From positions 806,001 to 870,000 of the forward strand of contig BDSL01000028.1 of NCBI GenBank assembly GCA_003116995.1: a stretch of 64,000 nt of DNA. Direction: 5' to 3'. The notes beneath the pieces are model-generated. The model had not been told where the DNA came from, searched no databases, and worked only from the letters and a program-made list of their open reading frames with translations. This DNA is from Yamagishiella unicocca. Its lineage: Eukaryota; Chlorophyta; Chlorophyceae; Chlamydomonadales; Volvocaceae. Below are positions 50,101-61,801 of the stretch, piece by piece (the stretch's first letter is position 1; each line of letters starts with the position of its first letter). The position numbers and the translations under genes were made by a program.

Positions 50101-53100
50101 TGTGTACGACGTGAGTGTGCGTTTTTCAAGGGGTTTGCTGGCTGTGCTGGAGGAAGTGACACGTGTGTCACACGGTCAGTCAGGGCGCCCAGTCGCTAGC
50201 GAGCGCCGCGTACCTGACGCTGACGCCAGGCGGTAAGTCGCTGGGCCGGATCCGGATCGCGCTCCCGGTGAGGAGAGGAATTCGACGCTGGTGACCAGGC
50301 GCGTGTGGCCCCGCAGCACCGCAACGCACTCCCACTGGCACGGCCGACGGCACACCCTCGGAGGCGGCTGCTCCTCCTCCTCCTCCTCCTCCGCCTCTTT
50401 GTCTTTCCTTTTCGCCTCCTTGGCCTTGGCCTCTACCGAGGTCGCAGCTCGTGCCGCCTCGGCAGCCGCCGCATCCTCCTTGGCAGCCTGCGGACAGCGA
50501 CAACAGCAGTAGCAGCACAGCAGCAGCAGCAGCAGCAGCCGTAGTAATGGACCCAATGGGCGCGGGATAGCAGCATGGTTCTGCACGACTATGAACGTAC
50601 TGATGCTGATAGCAATAGCAATAGCAGCGCACCAGCGGCAGCCACCCAGCCCGAGACTCGAGGCCCCAACGTTTCTTCTTCCCTTGCTACTTCCCATTTC
50701 CGTTTTTTCCGACCCAGTGTCCCCTATAAGCGCCCTAGCTAGCATCAAGCCCAACACCGCTCCGAACACACACGCCAGCACGAACCTGGATTGCGACGGC
50801 CCATCTCTGGGGATCGGCAGTCGGCAGGTGGCGCCAAAACCGAACGGTGCAGTCGGCTGGATAGCAAGGGGCGATGGATCAGCAGGTGGCAGGGCGATCA
50901 GGCTGATCCTGGTGAGGCAGTTGATTGCATCCTATGTTCGTACCCTTAGCAGGTAGATCCCATGCAAGTGAGTAGGTTCGCAGAAGAACGGAGTGGGTAC
51001 TGGAACGGGCCTGCGTCCCTACCACTCAAAGAGCATCTGGGGCTGGTGGGAGATTGTAGTAGCCACTGCATCTACCCCCAGCAATCCACCCGACCCATCG
51101 ACCCACTGACCCGCCGCACGCACCTGACCCCGATGCGAAGTGAGGTCCGCCGTCCTGCGTTGTCGTCACAGGTGGGGTTACACGAGAGAGATGAGGGGGT
51201 GGGGCGAAGGGGTGAGGTGAAGTGGCCACAGTTATTTCGAAGACACAGTTCTCAAGGCCTTTCGAGAATTCGAGACGTGTGAGTTCCGCTCCCCCCCATC
51301 ATACGTGACAATTATGGAATTCATGAGCAACCAGCCTTCTTCGGATTTGTGCGTTCAAATTCGAGCCAAAACTCGCACCCGATGCGATTCGAACGCACGC
51401 GGGGAGACCCCACGGCCTTAGCAGGGCCGCGCCTTAACCACTCGGCCACAGGTGCTGACCATTCATCGCCCCCAACCGGACCAGTTTTCTCCTGTCCTCA
51501 TCAACTCCCGTTTCCTCCCACCGCCTCGCCTGTTTCCCCACGCCGCCGCGAGCCTGGCCCCTCTTCGCCCTGAAGAGCCAATCCCCCGTCAGCCCATCCA
51601 ATGCCCGTCAGTCTCCTTGCTGTCCGCCGACCATGCGCCCACTATCCTGTCTTTTTCGTGTCAACAGTTTTCACGCCACCCTCCCGCACACACCACCTGT
51701 CCCTCCTGAGCCGGCCGCTCCCCACCGCCCCACCTGCAGCGCCAGGCACTGCACCGCACCCCGGTGGCCCCGCAGCCGCTCGCGAATCAGCCCGCTGGCG
51801 GCGTCCAACACCGCCACGGGCCCCGAGCCTGTTAGGAGGTTGGTGTGGTGGAGCGCAGGAGGGGAGGGGGACGGAGGCATTGGGCTTAATGCCAGGGGGG
51901 GTCAGGGCCCAAACCCGCGTGGGACAGACGCTGGCCAGCAAGCGCCTCTGGGGTTGGATACGACGGCGCGACCGCGGAATTACAGGATTATACCCCTCCT
52001 GTCTACTATAATCGTCCATGTTGGCGCCCCTTGACCTCGGTTTGTGGGGGTTATGGGAAGGGCTTCGGGGCCTTACTCCTGTAACGCAATACAATACAAT
52101 ACAATACAGTACAATACAATACAGGATTGGCAGTTGCCAGTGGCCGACGGCCAACCGGTTGACGCAATGCGCCCGGGCCCTTGGGGGTGGTCGTTGGGGA
52201 AGGAGGGGGCTGTGGTTTCGGAGCGACGGCCGGGAGCGCTCACCTGTTCCTGCGAGCAGGCAGCCCGGCGGCAGGCCGGGTCCGGCGACCAGGCAGTGGT
52301 GCTCCGCGGCGCGGTACGAAGAGCGAGACAGCGGCCCTTCGGTGTCCTCGGCGACGCCGGACAGGAGCGGCGGCTGCAGGGAAGGGTGCTTGCTGGCGCC
52401 GCCATTGGCGGCGGCGGCGGTAGGGGCGGGGGCCTTGCCTGCGCTGCCGCTGCCGCTGAGCGGGGGCTCGCGGATGTGCCAAGGGTCGGAGCTGCCGGCG
52501 GTTACTGGTCGCGGTTGTGGCGGTTGCTCACCGGTAGCCTCGTAACGGACTTGTGCGTCACCATCCAGTCGAAATGTTCGCAGCGGCTCTGCGACGATCG
52601 TAACGGCTGGCGCCGGCTGGTCGCTGCCGCTACGGCCGGCGACCCGTGGGTCCCAGAAGTGGATCGATCCGTCCTCTGGTATCCGTTCGCAGAAAGGGAG
52701 CGAGGGGGGGGACAGGGGGCGGGGCTTGCTACGATCTGCTGCAGGGATATTACTTGTGTAGGCCAGGGGCCCTACATCATTCTCATCCCCAAGGCCGACC
52801 CTACCCCAAAACCACATTTCAGCTCTCGATTTCCGAGACAGGCAGGAATTATCTTAAGCTCGAGCCAGCCTCACCCGAGCACGATGCCAGGACCAGACTT
52901 GGCAGGCCCCCGCCTCCGCCGCCCGCGGGCAGCTCCAGAAACGCCAGGCCCGCTACGGCCTGCTTGTGGACCTCTGTCGCGACCCACGCCTTGACGGCAC
53001 GTGCAGTGGCGGCGCCAGTCGCTCCGCCGCTGCCAGCGGCGGCGTTCAGCATCTCCCAGACGGTGATCGTACCTTCACCTGCGTCGCCAGGAAGCCAAAG

Positions 53101-56100
53101 ACCAGGGAGTAAGGTGATGCGGACTGGAGGGTTAACCGAGGATGCCCGAAGCCAAGGACGCCCAGGTTACTGCGCCGCTTACTGCGCCATTAATTGTGCC
53201 ATTCATTGCACCACCATTCCGTCGGCTATTAGACGCCCGAGCTCCAAACGGCCGCGGCAACACCACTCACTTGTCCCAGCAGCGAGCCAGGCCCCGTCGG
53301 GGCTGAAGGCCATGCAGTCCACCGAGCCGGCGGCGCTCTGACCCGTGGGTCGGTCCTCGACGACAGAATAGCCTGCGCTCACCACCGTCGGCCCGCCCCC
53401 GCCGCCGCCGTCACCCGGCTCTGGTTGCTTGGCATCACCTGGGGCCCGGGTATGGTGGTGATGGCCGGCGTATTACCGGCGTATTGGTATTGCAAGCAAA
53501 ACGGCGTGTATTTATAACCCCACACGCACGCCTCTCTTTTTGACCCTCTAAGCCAAAGCGGCCGCACGGGAAAAAGAAACGGATGCGCCGCGATGGCTCG
53601 CGCTAGCGCTAGCAAGCGCCCAAAACTCAAACAGTCCAGCCGCCGACACCCCCCCCCCCTCAAATTCTGGCCCTCTGGCCCCTTCCCCCTCGAACCCAGT
53701 CCCCACCTCACCCGGCTCCAACAGCTGCAGCTGCACCCTGGTGCCTCCATCCCACAACGCAATCCGCCCGTCCAGAGAGCCGCTGGCCAACAGGGGGGAA
53801 CCGGCGGGCGCCGGGGGCCTGCTCTTGCCCGCGGCGGGTTTGGTTTCGGGGCGCAGCGCCACGCAGTAGACGCGGTCGGTGTGTCCATCCATCAAGCCCA
53901 CCTGACGAAGGAGGGGTGCGGAAGGTATGAGCGCAAAGGCGGCAGGCTGGTGATTCCGACACGACCTGCACCTCTGGCGCCCTGTCAAAACCATATGGCT
54001 TGTCAGGCAGCCCTCACTCCCTGGTGCATGTCTCCCTACCTGGTGCGTGGCTCCCTACCTGGTGCGTGGCTCCCTACCTGTGCCCCGGTGATCGCAGATA
54101 AAAGGTGGACCTTCCGGTCGTCTGCATAGGGGTCAGGAAACGGTACGGCGAATAGTAAGGAGGTCGTCTGCATAGGCGTTAGGAACTGGAAAGGTGAAAA
54201 GGTAAGGAGGCGAGAAGGGATGGGGAGGATCGAAAGGAGGATCATCGCGAGCGTGTCAGGGCGACTACCGCCGCCACACAACTCCTGAACACACCCACAA
54301 CTTCCGCCTAAGCCCCACGCAGGTCCTATCCACCCCAGTTCCCGCACCTCCCAAACCCCCCATCTCACTCACCGCACGCCGTCACCAGCAGTCCCTGCTC
54401 CGGAACCCAGACCAGCCCCCGGGTCACGCCGCGGCTCTCAGTCGTCAGCAGGCACGCGTCCCACTCCGGCGGCGGGTTGCTGAGGGGGAAGGGGGCCGGC
54501 CAGGAGGCCCCGCCCAGCTGCGCCACCACCACCGGCGCGGCCGCGGCCAAGGGCTTCGCCTTCTCCGCCGCCGAGAAGGATGACGGAGACGACGGCACCA
54601 CCTTTAACGCTGCTGCCGAGGGCGACGATGAAGGTGCCGCCTTTCGCGCCTCCGAGGATGCGGTCACCGGTGCCGCCTTTTGCGCCGCCGAGGATGCGGT
54701 CACCGGTGCCGCCTTTTGCGCCGCCGAGGATGCGTTCACCGGCGCCTCCTTCGGCGCTGCCCCTGATGACGAGGTGGGCGGCGAGGCCTTCGGCGCTGCG
54801 CCGCTGGCGCTGGCTGGACGGCTGGACGGCCGGTTTGCGGGCTGTGGGGGCGGGGCTCCGGAGCTGGAGCTGGGCCGTGCGGATGGGGGCCGGGGCGGGG
54901 CGCGGATCGCCAGCGCTGCCATGGCTGCCGCCCGGACAGGAGAGGCGACGGGCAGCGCCAGTGCGGACTGCAGGACGGCCTGGGGGGGGCGTAGGTGAGG
55001 GCGGATGGGGAAAGGCGGAGCGGGTGGGCATACATAACGGGCTGATGAGCGAGGTGGAGGCGCGGTTGCTGGGCAACGCCCATCTCCTGGACCCCACTGA
55101 ATACATCTATGTACTAATGTAATTTAACCAACCACAGCCGCAGACCCCTGCTGAGTCGTACCTCCGGATGTTGAAGCAGCGACCCGTGGTACGACTGCAG
55201 CCAGCGCGCCGCGTCGGCGGCCAGCACCGCCGCCGCCCCGCCGCTGCCGCGTCCAGGTGCGGCCCTGGCCGTGGCCCTGGCGGTGGCGATGGCTGCGGCG
55301 AAGGCTGCCTCGTGGCGCAGCAGAGACGCCAGCGCCACGCCGGCCGCCGGGCCGTCCTGGTACACGCAGCGCCAAAAGTAAAAGTCCAGCAGAAGCGAAC
55401 GTAGCAAAGAAACCGCGCCTGTGGGATGACGCGCCGTGTGCGGGGGGGTCGAGGGAGACCCGTGGATGCGAGAGGGGGTGCGGGGGTGAGGGAGAGGAGT
55501 GCGGGCATAATGGGCGTGGAAAGGGCTGCTGTACGGCGAAACATGAACATTGTGACGGGGTACCGGTACCAGAAAGGTCAATGCGGGGGTACACACGAAC
55601 CCAAGGCCCTCCCCCAGGGCGCTCACCCTCCTCCTCCCCCACCGCCGCCTTGTCCGCAGCCGCCTGTAGGACGTGCGCCATCGCGTGCTGCAGCGAGTAG
55701 GGGTCGGGGGATCGAGGCCCGCGCGCGCCGCCGCTGCCGGCACCGCCGGCGGCGGCCGTCTGCGAGGCGCGAGCCGCCGCCACGTCGCGCAGCGACATCG
55801 CCGCCAGCGCGGCGTGGCCGCGGCGGAGGCCGCCGCCGGTGGCGGCGGTGGCGGCGGTGGTGGCGGCGGCAGGGCCGCAGCCGCTGAGCAGCGCAGGCAT
55901 GGCATCCGCACCGCCAGAAGCCAGCCACTCAAAGAGGGACCTGGGTTTGTGGGAAGGGGCCGTGGCGACGTGCCGAGTGCAGGTTGGAGTGCAGGTGGAT
56001 TACAGGTACCGTAGTTTGGGGTCCGAGGAAGCAGGGGACGCGGGTGTTCGTGGCATATATCCCCCTACGCCCTTACCTGTGGATCCCGTGCAGCTTGTAC

Positions 56101-59100
56101 GCGCGCACGTCGACAACCGACCCAAGCCGCAGCGGCGGCGCCGCCGCCGTCGCGCCGCCAGGCGCCGCCGCAGCGGTTGCGGTTGTGGTGGTTGTGGAAG
56201 TTGCGACAGGGGGCAGCCCGAGGTCCTGAAGCTGGGACAGGTAGAGCGGCTCGCGGGCTGCGCCCAGAACCTGCGGTGGCCGGGCAGTTGGCAGATGACA
56301 GTTGGCAGTTGGTATTTTCCTGCGGCCCACGGACGGCCCAAACCAGCTGCCCACGGACGAGCAGCATTCGGCCAGCTGGCGCCCGGCAGCGCATTCCACC
56401 CATCAGCCGCGCCGCACCTCCAGCAGGCACGTCAAATGGTCGGCGGTGGCGCGCGCTCCCGCGGGGCCCGATGGCGGCGGCGCCGCCGCAGCCGCGGTCG
56501 GCGCCACCACGGTCCGCATGTACAGCGGGTAGAGGGACGACGCATCAGCGGCTGAGGCGGCCGCCTGCAGCTCGGCCAGGACGGCGGCCAGCGGCGGCAG
56601 AGCCGCGGCGGCGGCACTGCGACTGGTGCGAGGTGACGGCGGCGCACCTGGCGCGGCGGCGGCTGCCTCCAGGATGTCCTCCGCCAGGCGGAGGAAGAGC
56701 ATCCATCCTTTGCTGGCCTGGATGTAAGAGGGGAGGCGTGGTTGGAGGAAGGGGAGGAAGCGAGCGAGGAAGGTAAGCGGCCGGGGGTTGCGTTAGGTGG
56801 GTCGCAACGTAAGGACGTCAATACATCATTGGGGGAGGGGCTAAGGGGAACGCCTGGCGAGCAGGGAGAAGGGGAAACAGGGGAAGGAGCACCGGGGGGA
56901 TTGCAGCCTCACCTCCCAAAGCTGTTTCGCCAGCGCCTTCACGCCGCCGGGCAGGGCCCCTCCGCCACCGTTGCCTCCCTGGAGCGCCGCCGCAAGCGCC
57001 GGCCTCCTCGCCAGCCGCGCCGCCAGCACCGCGGCGCAGGCCTCCTGTGGCGGTCTCAGCTCTGCCGGCGAGATGACCCGTGGGTCGAACTTGTGGGCCA
57101 GAAGCGCACGTATGTGGGGCTCTGGGCGCGCCGTCACCATCAGCCGTACAAAGGCCGGCAAGCGGGGAAAGTGCTCCTGGGAGGGGCATTTTCCAAGGCC
57201 CAGGGAGGTGCGGGAGGGTCAAGCGGACATTAGGGGCTTAGACTTTGGCTCGTGGGGATACCGGTACAAGCTAATCCTCACATTCATTTACGATGTAAAC
57301 GGTAGTCGCGTGTGGCTGCTCGCTAGACCCCCCCCCTGGAGCCGGCCCCCCGGCCGTGGATTCGCGGATTTTTCTCCTCAAACCCCCCTTCAAGCCGCAC
57401 CTGCAGCATGAGCAGCATGGCGTTCTCGTGGCCCCCGCCCGACCTCAAAGCCGAGTCGCCCTCGTCCACAGCGTCAAGCAAGATGACCAGACGCGGCTTC
57501 GGCGGCGGAGGAAGAGGAGGAGCAGGCGCCGCAGTTGCGACGGTTTTGCCAGCCCCTGCCTCGGCTCCTTCACCCTCAGCTTCCTCCGCGGCCTCCTGTA
57601 CGGCTTTGGCTTTCTCGTACGCCTCCCACACGAGAGTCAGCGGGCGCAGCAGCAGCGCCTCGAACGCCGCCGCCACCGGGTCGTTGCCGTCGCCGCCACC
57701 CTGCCCGTCGCCGCCGCCGCCGCTGGCAGCTATGCCGGCGATGGCTTGCAGGGCGAAGTTGCTGCCGCTATTGCCGCCATCCTTGGACAGGTCAAATGCG
57801 TAGTAGCTCTGCACGGGGACAGGGCCGCGAACTTGTAATGGCATCGTGCGGCCCGGCAGGGCTTCCTGGGCTCTAAGCTCACAACTCAGGACTTACCGTA
57901 TCCGCCGCCTTTTGCACTAATGGGAAATCGAATCGGTTGATCCCGACGACATGCAACCTAGACCTATGAGTCTGCGACCCCACTCAGCAATCACCTGTCG
58001 TACCGGTGGAACCCCCCCTCACCCAGCCACCCACCTGCAGCTGCTGCGGGAAGAGGAGCGACAGCTGGTAGGCCAGGGTGCGCATGGCGGCCAGAGGGTC
58101 CAGGGCCTGCAGCGGGGAGGGAGGGGGGGCGAGAAGTCAGGGAGCAGTGGCGGGAACCTTGGATTAGCAAGACGGAAAGCTTGGGTTGGTACAGTACACT
58201 TCATCCATGTCCGAGTTCATCCTCTCCCCTCAGCGCCCCCTCCACTCGCCTGCAGGTCGTTGGCCCGGCAGAAGTGTGCAGCAGCGGGAACCGCGCCTCC
58301 ACCTCCGACGCCAGCCCCCGACGCCATGCGCGCCAGCGCTGCCCCTGCGGCGGTGGACTTTCCGGTTCCGGGACCTCCCAGCAGCGCCAGGGCGCGATGA
58401 TGGGGCTGGTCGGGGGCCAGCGCCAGCCAGGCGTCTAAGGGGGCGAAGTCCTGAGACGGGTGGGGTGGAAGGGAAGGGAAGGAGAGGAGTTAGCGGCACC
58501 CAGAGGAGGGAAAGGTTTTTGCGTGGGCGGGGTTTGTGCGGAAAGCGGGGGCGGAGGGGAAGGGAGAGCCAGGAGGGTAAACAGTGGAGGGGCTGCTGAG
58601 GGCTGCTGAAAGATCAACGCCAGCAGCCCTCGCATTTGTAGCGCCGCCATGGCAGCCCCCCCCTGGACCGTGTCCGTCGCACGAGTGCCACTCACCCACT
58701 CCTCAACAACCGGCTGAGAGGCAGCGCTGGAGGGGGCGTCGGCCGACCCGCGGGTCGCCAGCCCCGCCAGCTCTCCCTCGTAGTCCAGCGGCCGCAGCAG
58801 CAGCGCGCAGCGCATGGCTGCGTTGAACGCAGTTATGCCTCCCGGCGAGGCGGCGATGTCGGCTAAGATGCGCTCCTTGTCGGCGGCGACGGTGGCACGG
58901 GAGGTGGCGGCGTCGATCTGAGGAGCGCAGCGTAGACGAGAGGGTTTCGGAGCCGAGTCAGATGGCGGGAGGGGGGGCCGCAAGGAAGAATGGGTGTCTC
59001 TCGGGAGGCGCCACGCGGTGTCAGCCGCATGTTCCATGCGACAGGATTCAGCAGGGACAGCGGTTCGCCCACGTGCAGGCCGTACGGCTGCCCGCCCACA

Positions 59101-61801
59101 AAATCACCTGGCCGTACAGCTTCGCCCGCTGTGCAGCCGACAGCCCCGTCGTCAGAACCACCATCGCCTGGCTGCGACTGCGACCGCTGCTGCTGTTGGT
59201 AAGACCACTCCCGCCTTTCCCCCCGTCGCTGCCGCTGCCGTCGCCCGTGCCGGATTCGCCAGCTGTGGAGGTGGCTGCTTCGGTGAGGGTGGTCCACATC
59301 TCGAACAGGCACCAAATGCGCTCGAACGGGGCGCCTGCGGTTCACCCAATAGGGGATGAGAATTGAAGAACGAACCAAACAACGGAGACACGAGCGGAGA
59401 AGACGAGCTTTCTGGAGCCTTTGAGTGTTCCTTGGACTCATAGATTGGACAGATAGGTGGGCTGGGATGCACTCCCGCCGTTCCCCCTCGCTCGAAGCGC
59501 TGCTTGGCTTCGTAAAAACACACACCACCCTGGCGCCCATGCACCCACTCACCCGCCGCGTCCGTGCACACCAGCGTGGCCGCCGCGTCACCCACCGCCA
59601 GCCTCAGCTGGTGCAGGTCGTCCGCCTGCTGCTGGCCGGGGTGCTGGTTGATGATGAAGATGTCGCACCAGACGTACGTGTCCTCCGCGACTGCAGACCC
59701 ACCACGGGACAGCACGGGGCGGGGTGTAGAGGCGGATAACTCTAACACAGGCAGGCAGGGTGCACGCAAAAACGGGCCAAACCCAAATCTCCAACCCAGC
59801 CAAATCTCCAACCCAGCGGACCCGGCGCACCTGCGCCTCTCAGGTAATGCGCGCACAGCCCTACCATCTCCCAGAACGGTCGGCCTGCGCGGCATTACGG
59901 TTAAGAGGGAATTGGAGGGGTCGGGTGGGAGGCGACGGCCGCACCGGTCAGTTGGTGATAATCAGCCGTAGGTCGAGGTCGTTCATTTGAGGTTGACGTG
60001 GCGAGTGTGCACCTGCCGTACGCCGTACACTGTACTGCAGCGTCTACCTCCCAGAATGACCCGCCTGCACTCCTACCGTACGCGCATCCCTTACGCCCGC
60101 AACCCACATGCCCCCTGTCCCACCCTCCTTCTCGCCACCAGCCTGCTGCCTATCAGTCTCGCGTCCAACCACCAAGCTACCACCCACCCCAGGCGTGGCT
60201 GATGAAGTAGTAGTCGGAGCGGTTTGGAGGCAGCACGTGAGCAGCCATGTGCGGCAGGTCCGCATAGCTGCGGGGGCGGAGGAGATCCCGTGGGCAGGGG
60301 CTGTGTCGGGGCGGGTTTAGCGAGGGCATCGCACCGCGAAAGTAGGGAGCAGGACGGCAGGGTGAGGTGCCTCACCCCCCAGCCTGTCAGCCCGCCTTCC
60401 TGCAAAAAACCCGAAACACACCTCCTACCACGCGCCACGTCCATTGGAGGCTACACTCTGCCGCCACGTCCTGCAGGAGTACGGCGCATCCTACGGTCGA
60501 CCGCTGTAGCACCCACCGTATCGTGTCTTGCAGCGTGTGCGGCTTGACCAGTTCGTCCACCACCGCCCACGTGGGTTGCGAGGGCTTCACGTTACGCTCC
60601 GCGAAGTCAACCAGGAAGGCCAGGGACACTGCCAGGCCGCCGATGTGGGGCAGGCGGCGACCGGGAGGGGACCCGGAGGCGGACAAGGGTTTGGAGGTAG
60701 TGGACGGCACGGCTGCAGCCGGCGCTGCGGAGGCTGCGAAGAACGGGCCGTGGGCAGAGGACGGGGGGGCCGAGGAAGGGGATAAAGGGCATGAGGAGGG
60801 AAATCTAGAGACGGTAGGTTCCTGAGCTTCTGATGACCACAGAGGAAGTCCCGCAGCTGACCCACATCCCGCTCCCGGGGTCCGACCCATATCACGCTGC
60901 CCGTGGTCCGACCCACATCGCGCTCCCCGTGGTCCGACCCACGTCACGCTCCCCGTGGTCCAACCCATATCACGCTCCCCGTGGTACGACCCACATCACG
61001 CTTCCCCTGATCCGACCCACGTCACGCTCCCCGTGGTCCAACCCATATCACGCTCCCCGTGGTACGACCCACATCACGCTTCCCCTGATCCGACCCACAT
61101 CACGCTTCCCCTGATCCGACCCACGTCACGCTCCCCGTGGTCCAACCCATATCACGCTCCCCGTGGTACGACCCACATCACGCTTCCCCTGATCCGACCC
61201 ACATCAACCCAGAATACCCTGCCTCACAACGCCGCCATCAGTAATCAGTCATTCACAACAATGCCCACCTGGGCGGCTGGCCCCAGCGCCTGCGCCCTTG
61301 CCACCAGCTGTTGCGCCCATCCCCGCTGACGGAGCTGGTAGAATGGATGTGGGCGCGGCAGTCGCCCCGGACTGCGAGACGGATGCTGGCCGATGCTGGG
61401 GTTTGGCCTGCGGGAAATTTGGTTTTAAGGAGGAATGATGTTGGTTCGGCTGAGGAGGGGGGTGACCACGGGTTCTTATCCTGCGCACCGAAGCGAACAA
61501 AGTTGTTGAGGTGGCGAGAGGGGGGTCCATCCTCGCAGAGCGTCAACCCCAACCCGGCCAAGTCGATTCGTAGCCGAAGTGGCAGACGACGAGATATCGG
61601 CAGCAGGAGAAGAAGTACCAGGGTTCTGGATCCCAGAGCCTCTGGCGTGCGTTGCAGCGCGTCCGGAGCGGGGGGTAAGTGCTGGTTTGCTGTGGGTGCC
61701 GCAGAATCGAAGCCAGAGCCACAATTCCCAGGGATATGTCTAACCTTAGGGCTTGACGGCGGCACGGACTGCTCTCGCGTACAGGAAATGCCGGAGCCCA
61801 T
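47187..61801 (-). CDS. TIR-like / NACHT / WD40 STAND protein (NLR-like), about 32 exons
   Basis: Predicted signalling NTPase of the STAND class, ~2,153 residues. Minus-strand exons: 61745-61801, 61269-61407, 60517-60733, 60188-60267, 59831-59884, 59553-59690, 59108-59334, 58696-58917, 58250-58450, 58035-58106, 57897-57971, 57401-57808, 56913-57176, 56418-56717, 56077-56270, 55627-55940, 55162-55418, 54373-54979, 54078-54121, 53712-53901, 53271-53438, 52875-53078, 52244-52675, 51734-51828, 50214-50487, 49894-50073, 49448-49573, 49104-49229, 48717-48757, 48382-48469, 47813-48186, 47187-47480. Every junction is in phase. Residues ~90-300 form a TIR-like domain: PHIGGLAVSLAF, YYFISHAWG (~157-165), YVWCDIFIINQHPG, RIWCLFEMW (~234-242). 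NACHT lies at ~385-720: Walker A LLGGPGTGKST (~403-411), Walker B RLVILLDAVDEGD, sensor-like RLMVTARPEPHI, then VLGAAREPLYL. A Pro/Ala/Ser linker contains AAQKAAPVTASS repeats. WD40 blades (~1240-2150) include FTVRIWRTD, FTACVWDGASG, GTARVWSI and GVQLWDTR. Two introns appear to start with GC rather than GT (58107-58249, 48758-49103). The first three exons are the least certain; the start MGSGISC would be an N-myristoylation motif. Confidence 0.88.
51374..51455 (-). tRNA. tRNA-Ser (anticodon GCU)
   Basis: An 82-nt class II tRNA read on the minus strand. The acceptor stem GCACCTG pairs with CGGGTGC (one G-T). The D arm contains GCCGAGTGGTTAAGGC. The anticodon stem CGGCC/GGCCG carries the loop CTGCTAA, hence anticodon GCT. 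A long variable arm GGGG-TCT-CCCC is present, and the T arm GTGCG-TTCGAAT-CGCAT is intact, followed by discriminator G. The gene lies in the same orientation inside the intron 50488-51733 of the NACHT-WD40 gene. Confidence 0.95.
52083..52125. repeat. AATAC pentanucleotide microsatellite in an intron
   Basis: Eight near-perfect CAATA units in the intron 51829-52243 of the NACHT-WD40 gene. Confidence 0.85.
54600..54745 (-). repeat. Coding tandem repeat in the linker of the NACHT-WD40 protein
   Basis: Three or more copies of a ~39-bp unit encode SSAAQKAAPVTA-type repeats between the NACHT region and the WD40 array. This linker sits where the protein is likely disordered. Confidence 0.8.
60852..61206. 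repeat. 26-bp minisatellite in a 5' intron of the NACHT-WD40 gene
   Basis: About 13 copies of CCGACCCACATCACGCTCCC plus CGTGGT, with a higher-order alternation of CCGTGGTC, CCGTGGTA and CCCTGATC variants. It lies in the proposed intron 60734-61268 and keeps several frames open. Confidence 0.9.

Noticed and set aside
52531..52532. Possible GT donor after YEATG in the WD40 part of the large gene
   Set aside because: The frame continues openly and in phase from 52675 to 52244 without needing this intron, and no matching acceptor is required.
60840..61220. CRISPR-like array
   Set aside because: The units are contiguous 26-bp tandem copies with no unique spacers, in a eukaryotic intron, so this is a minisatellite.
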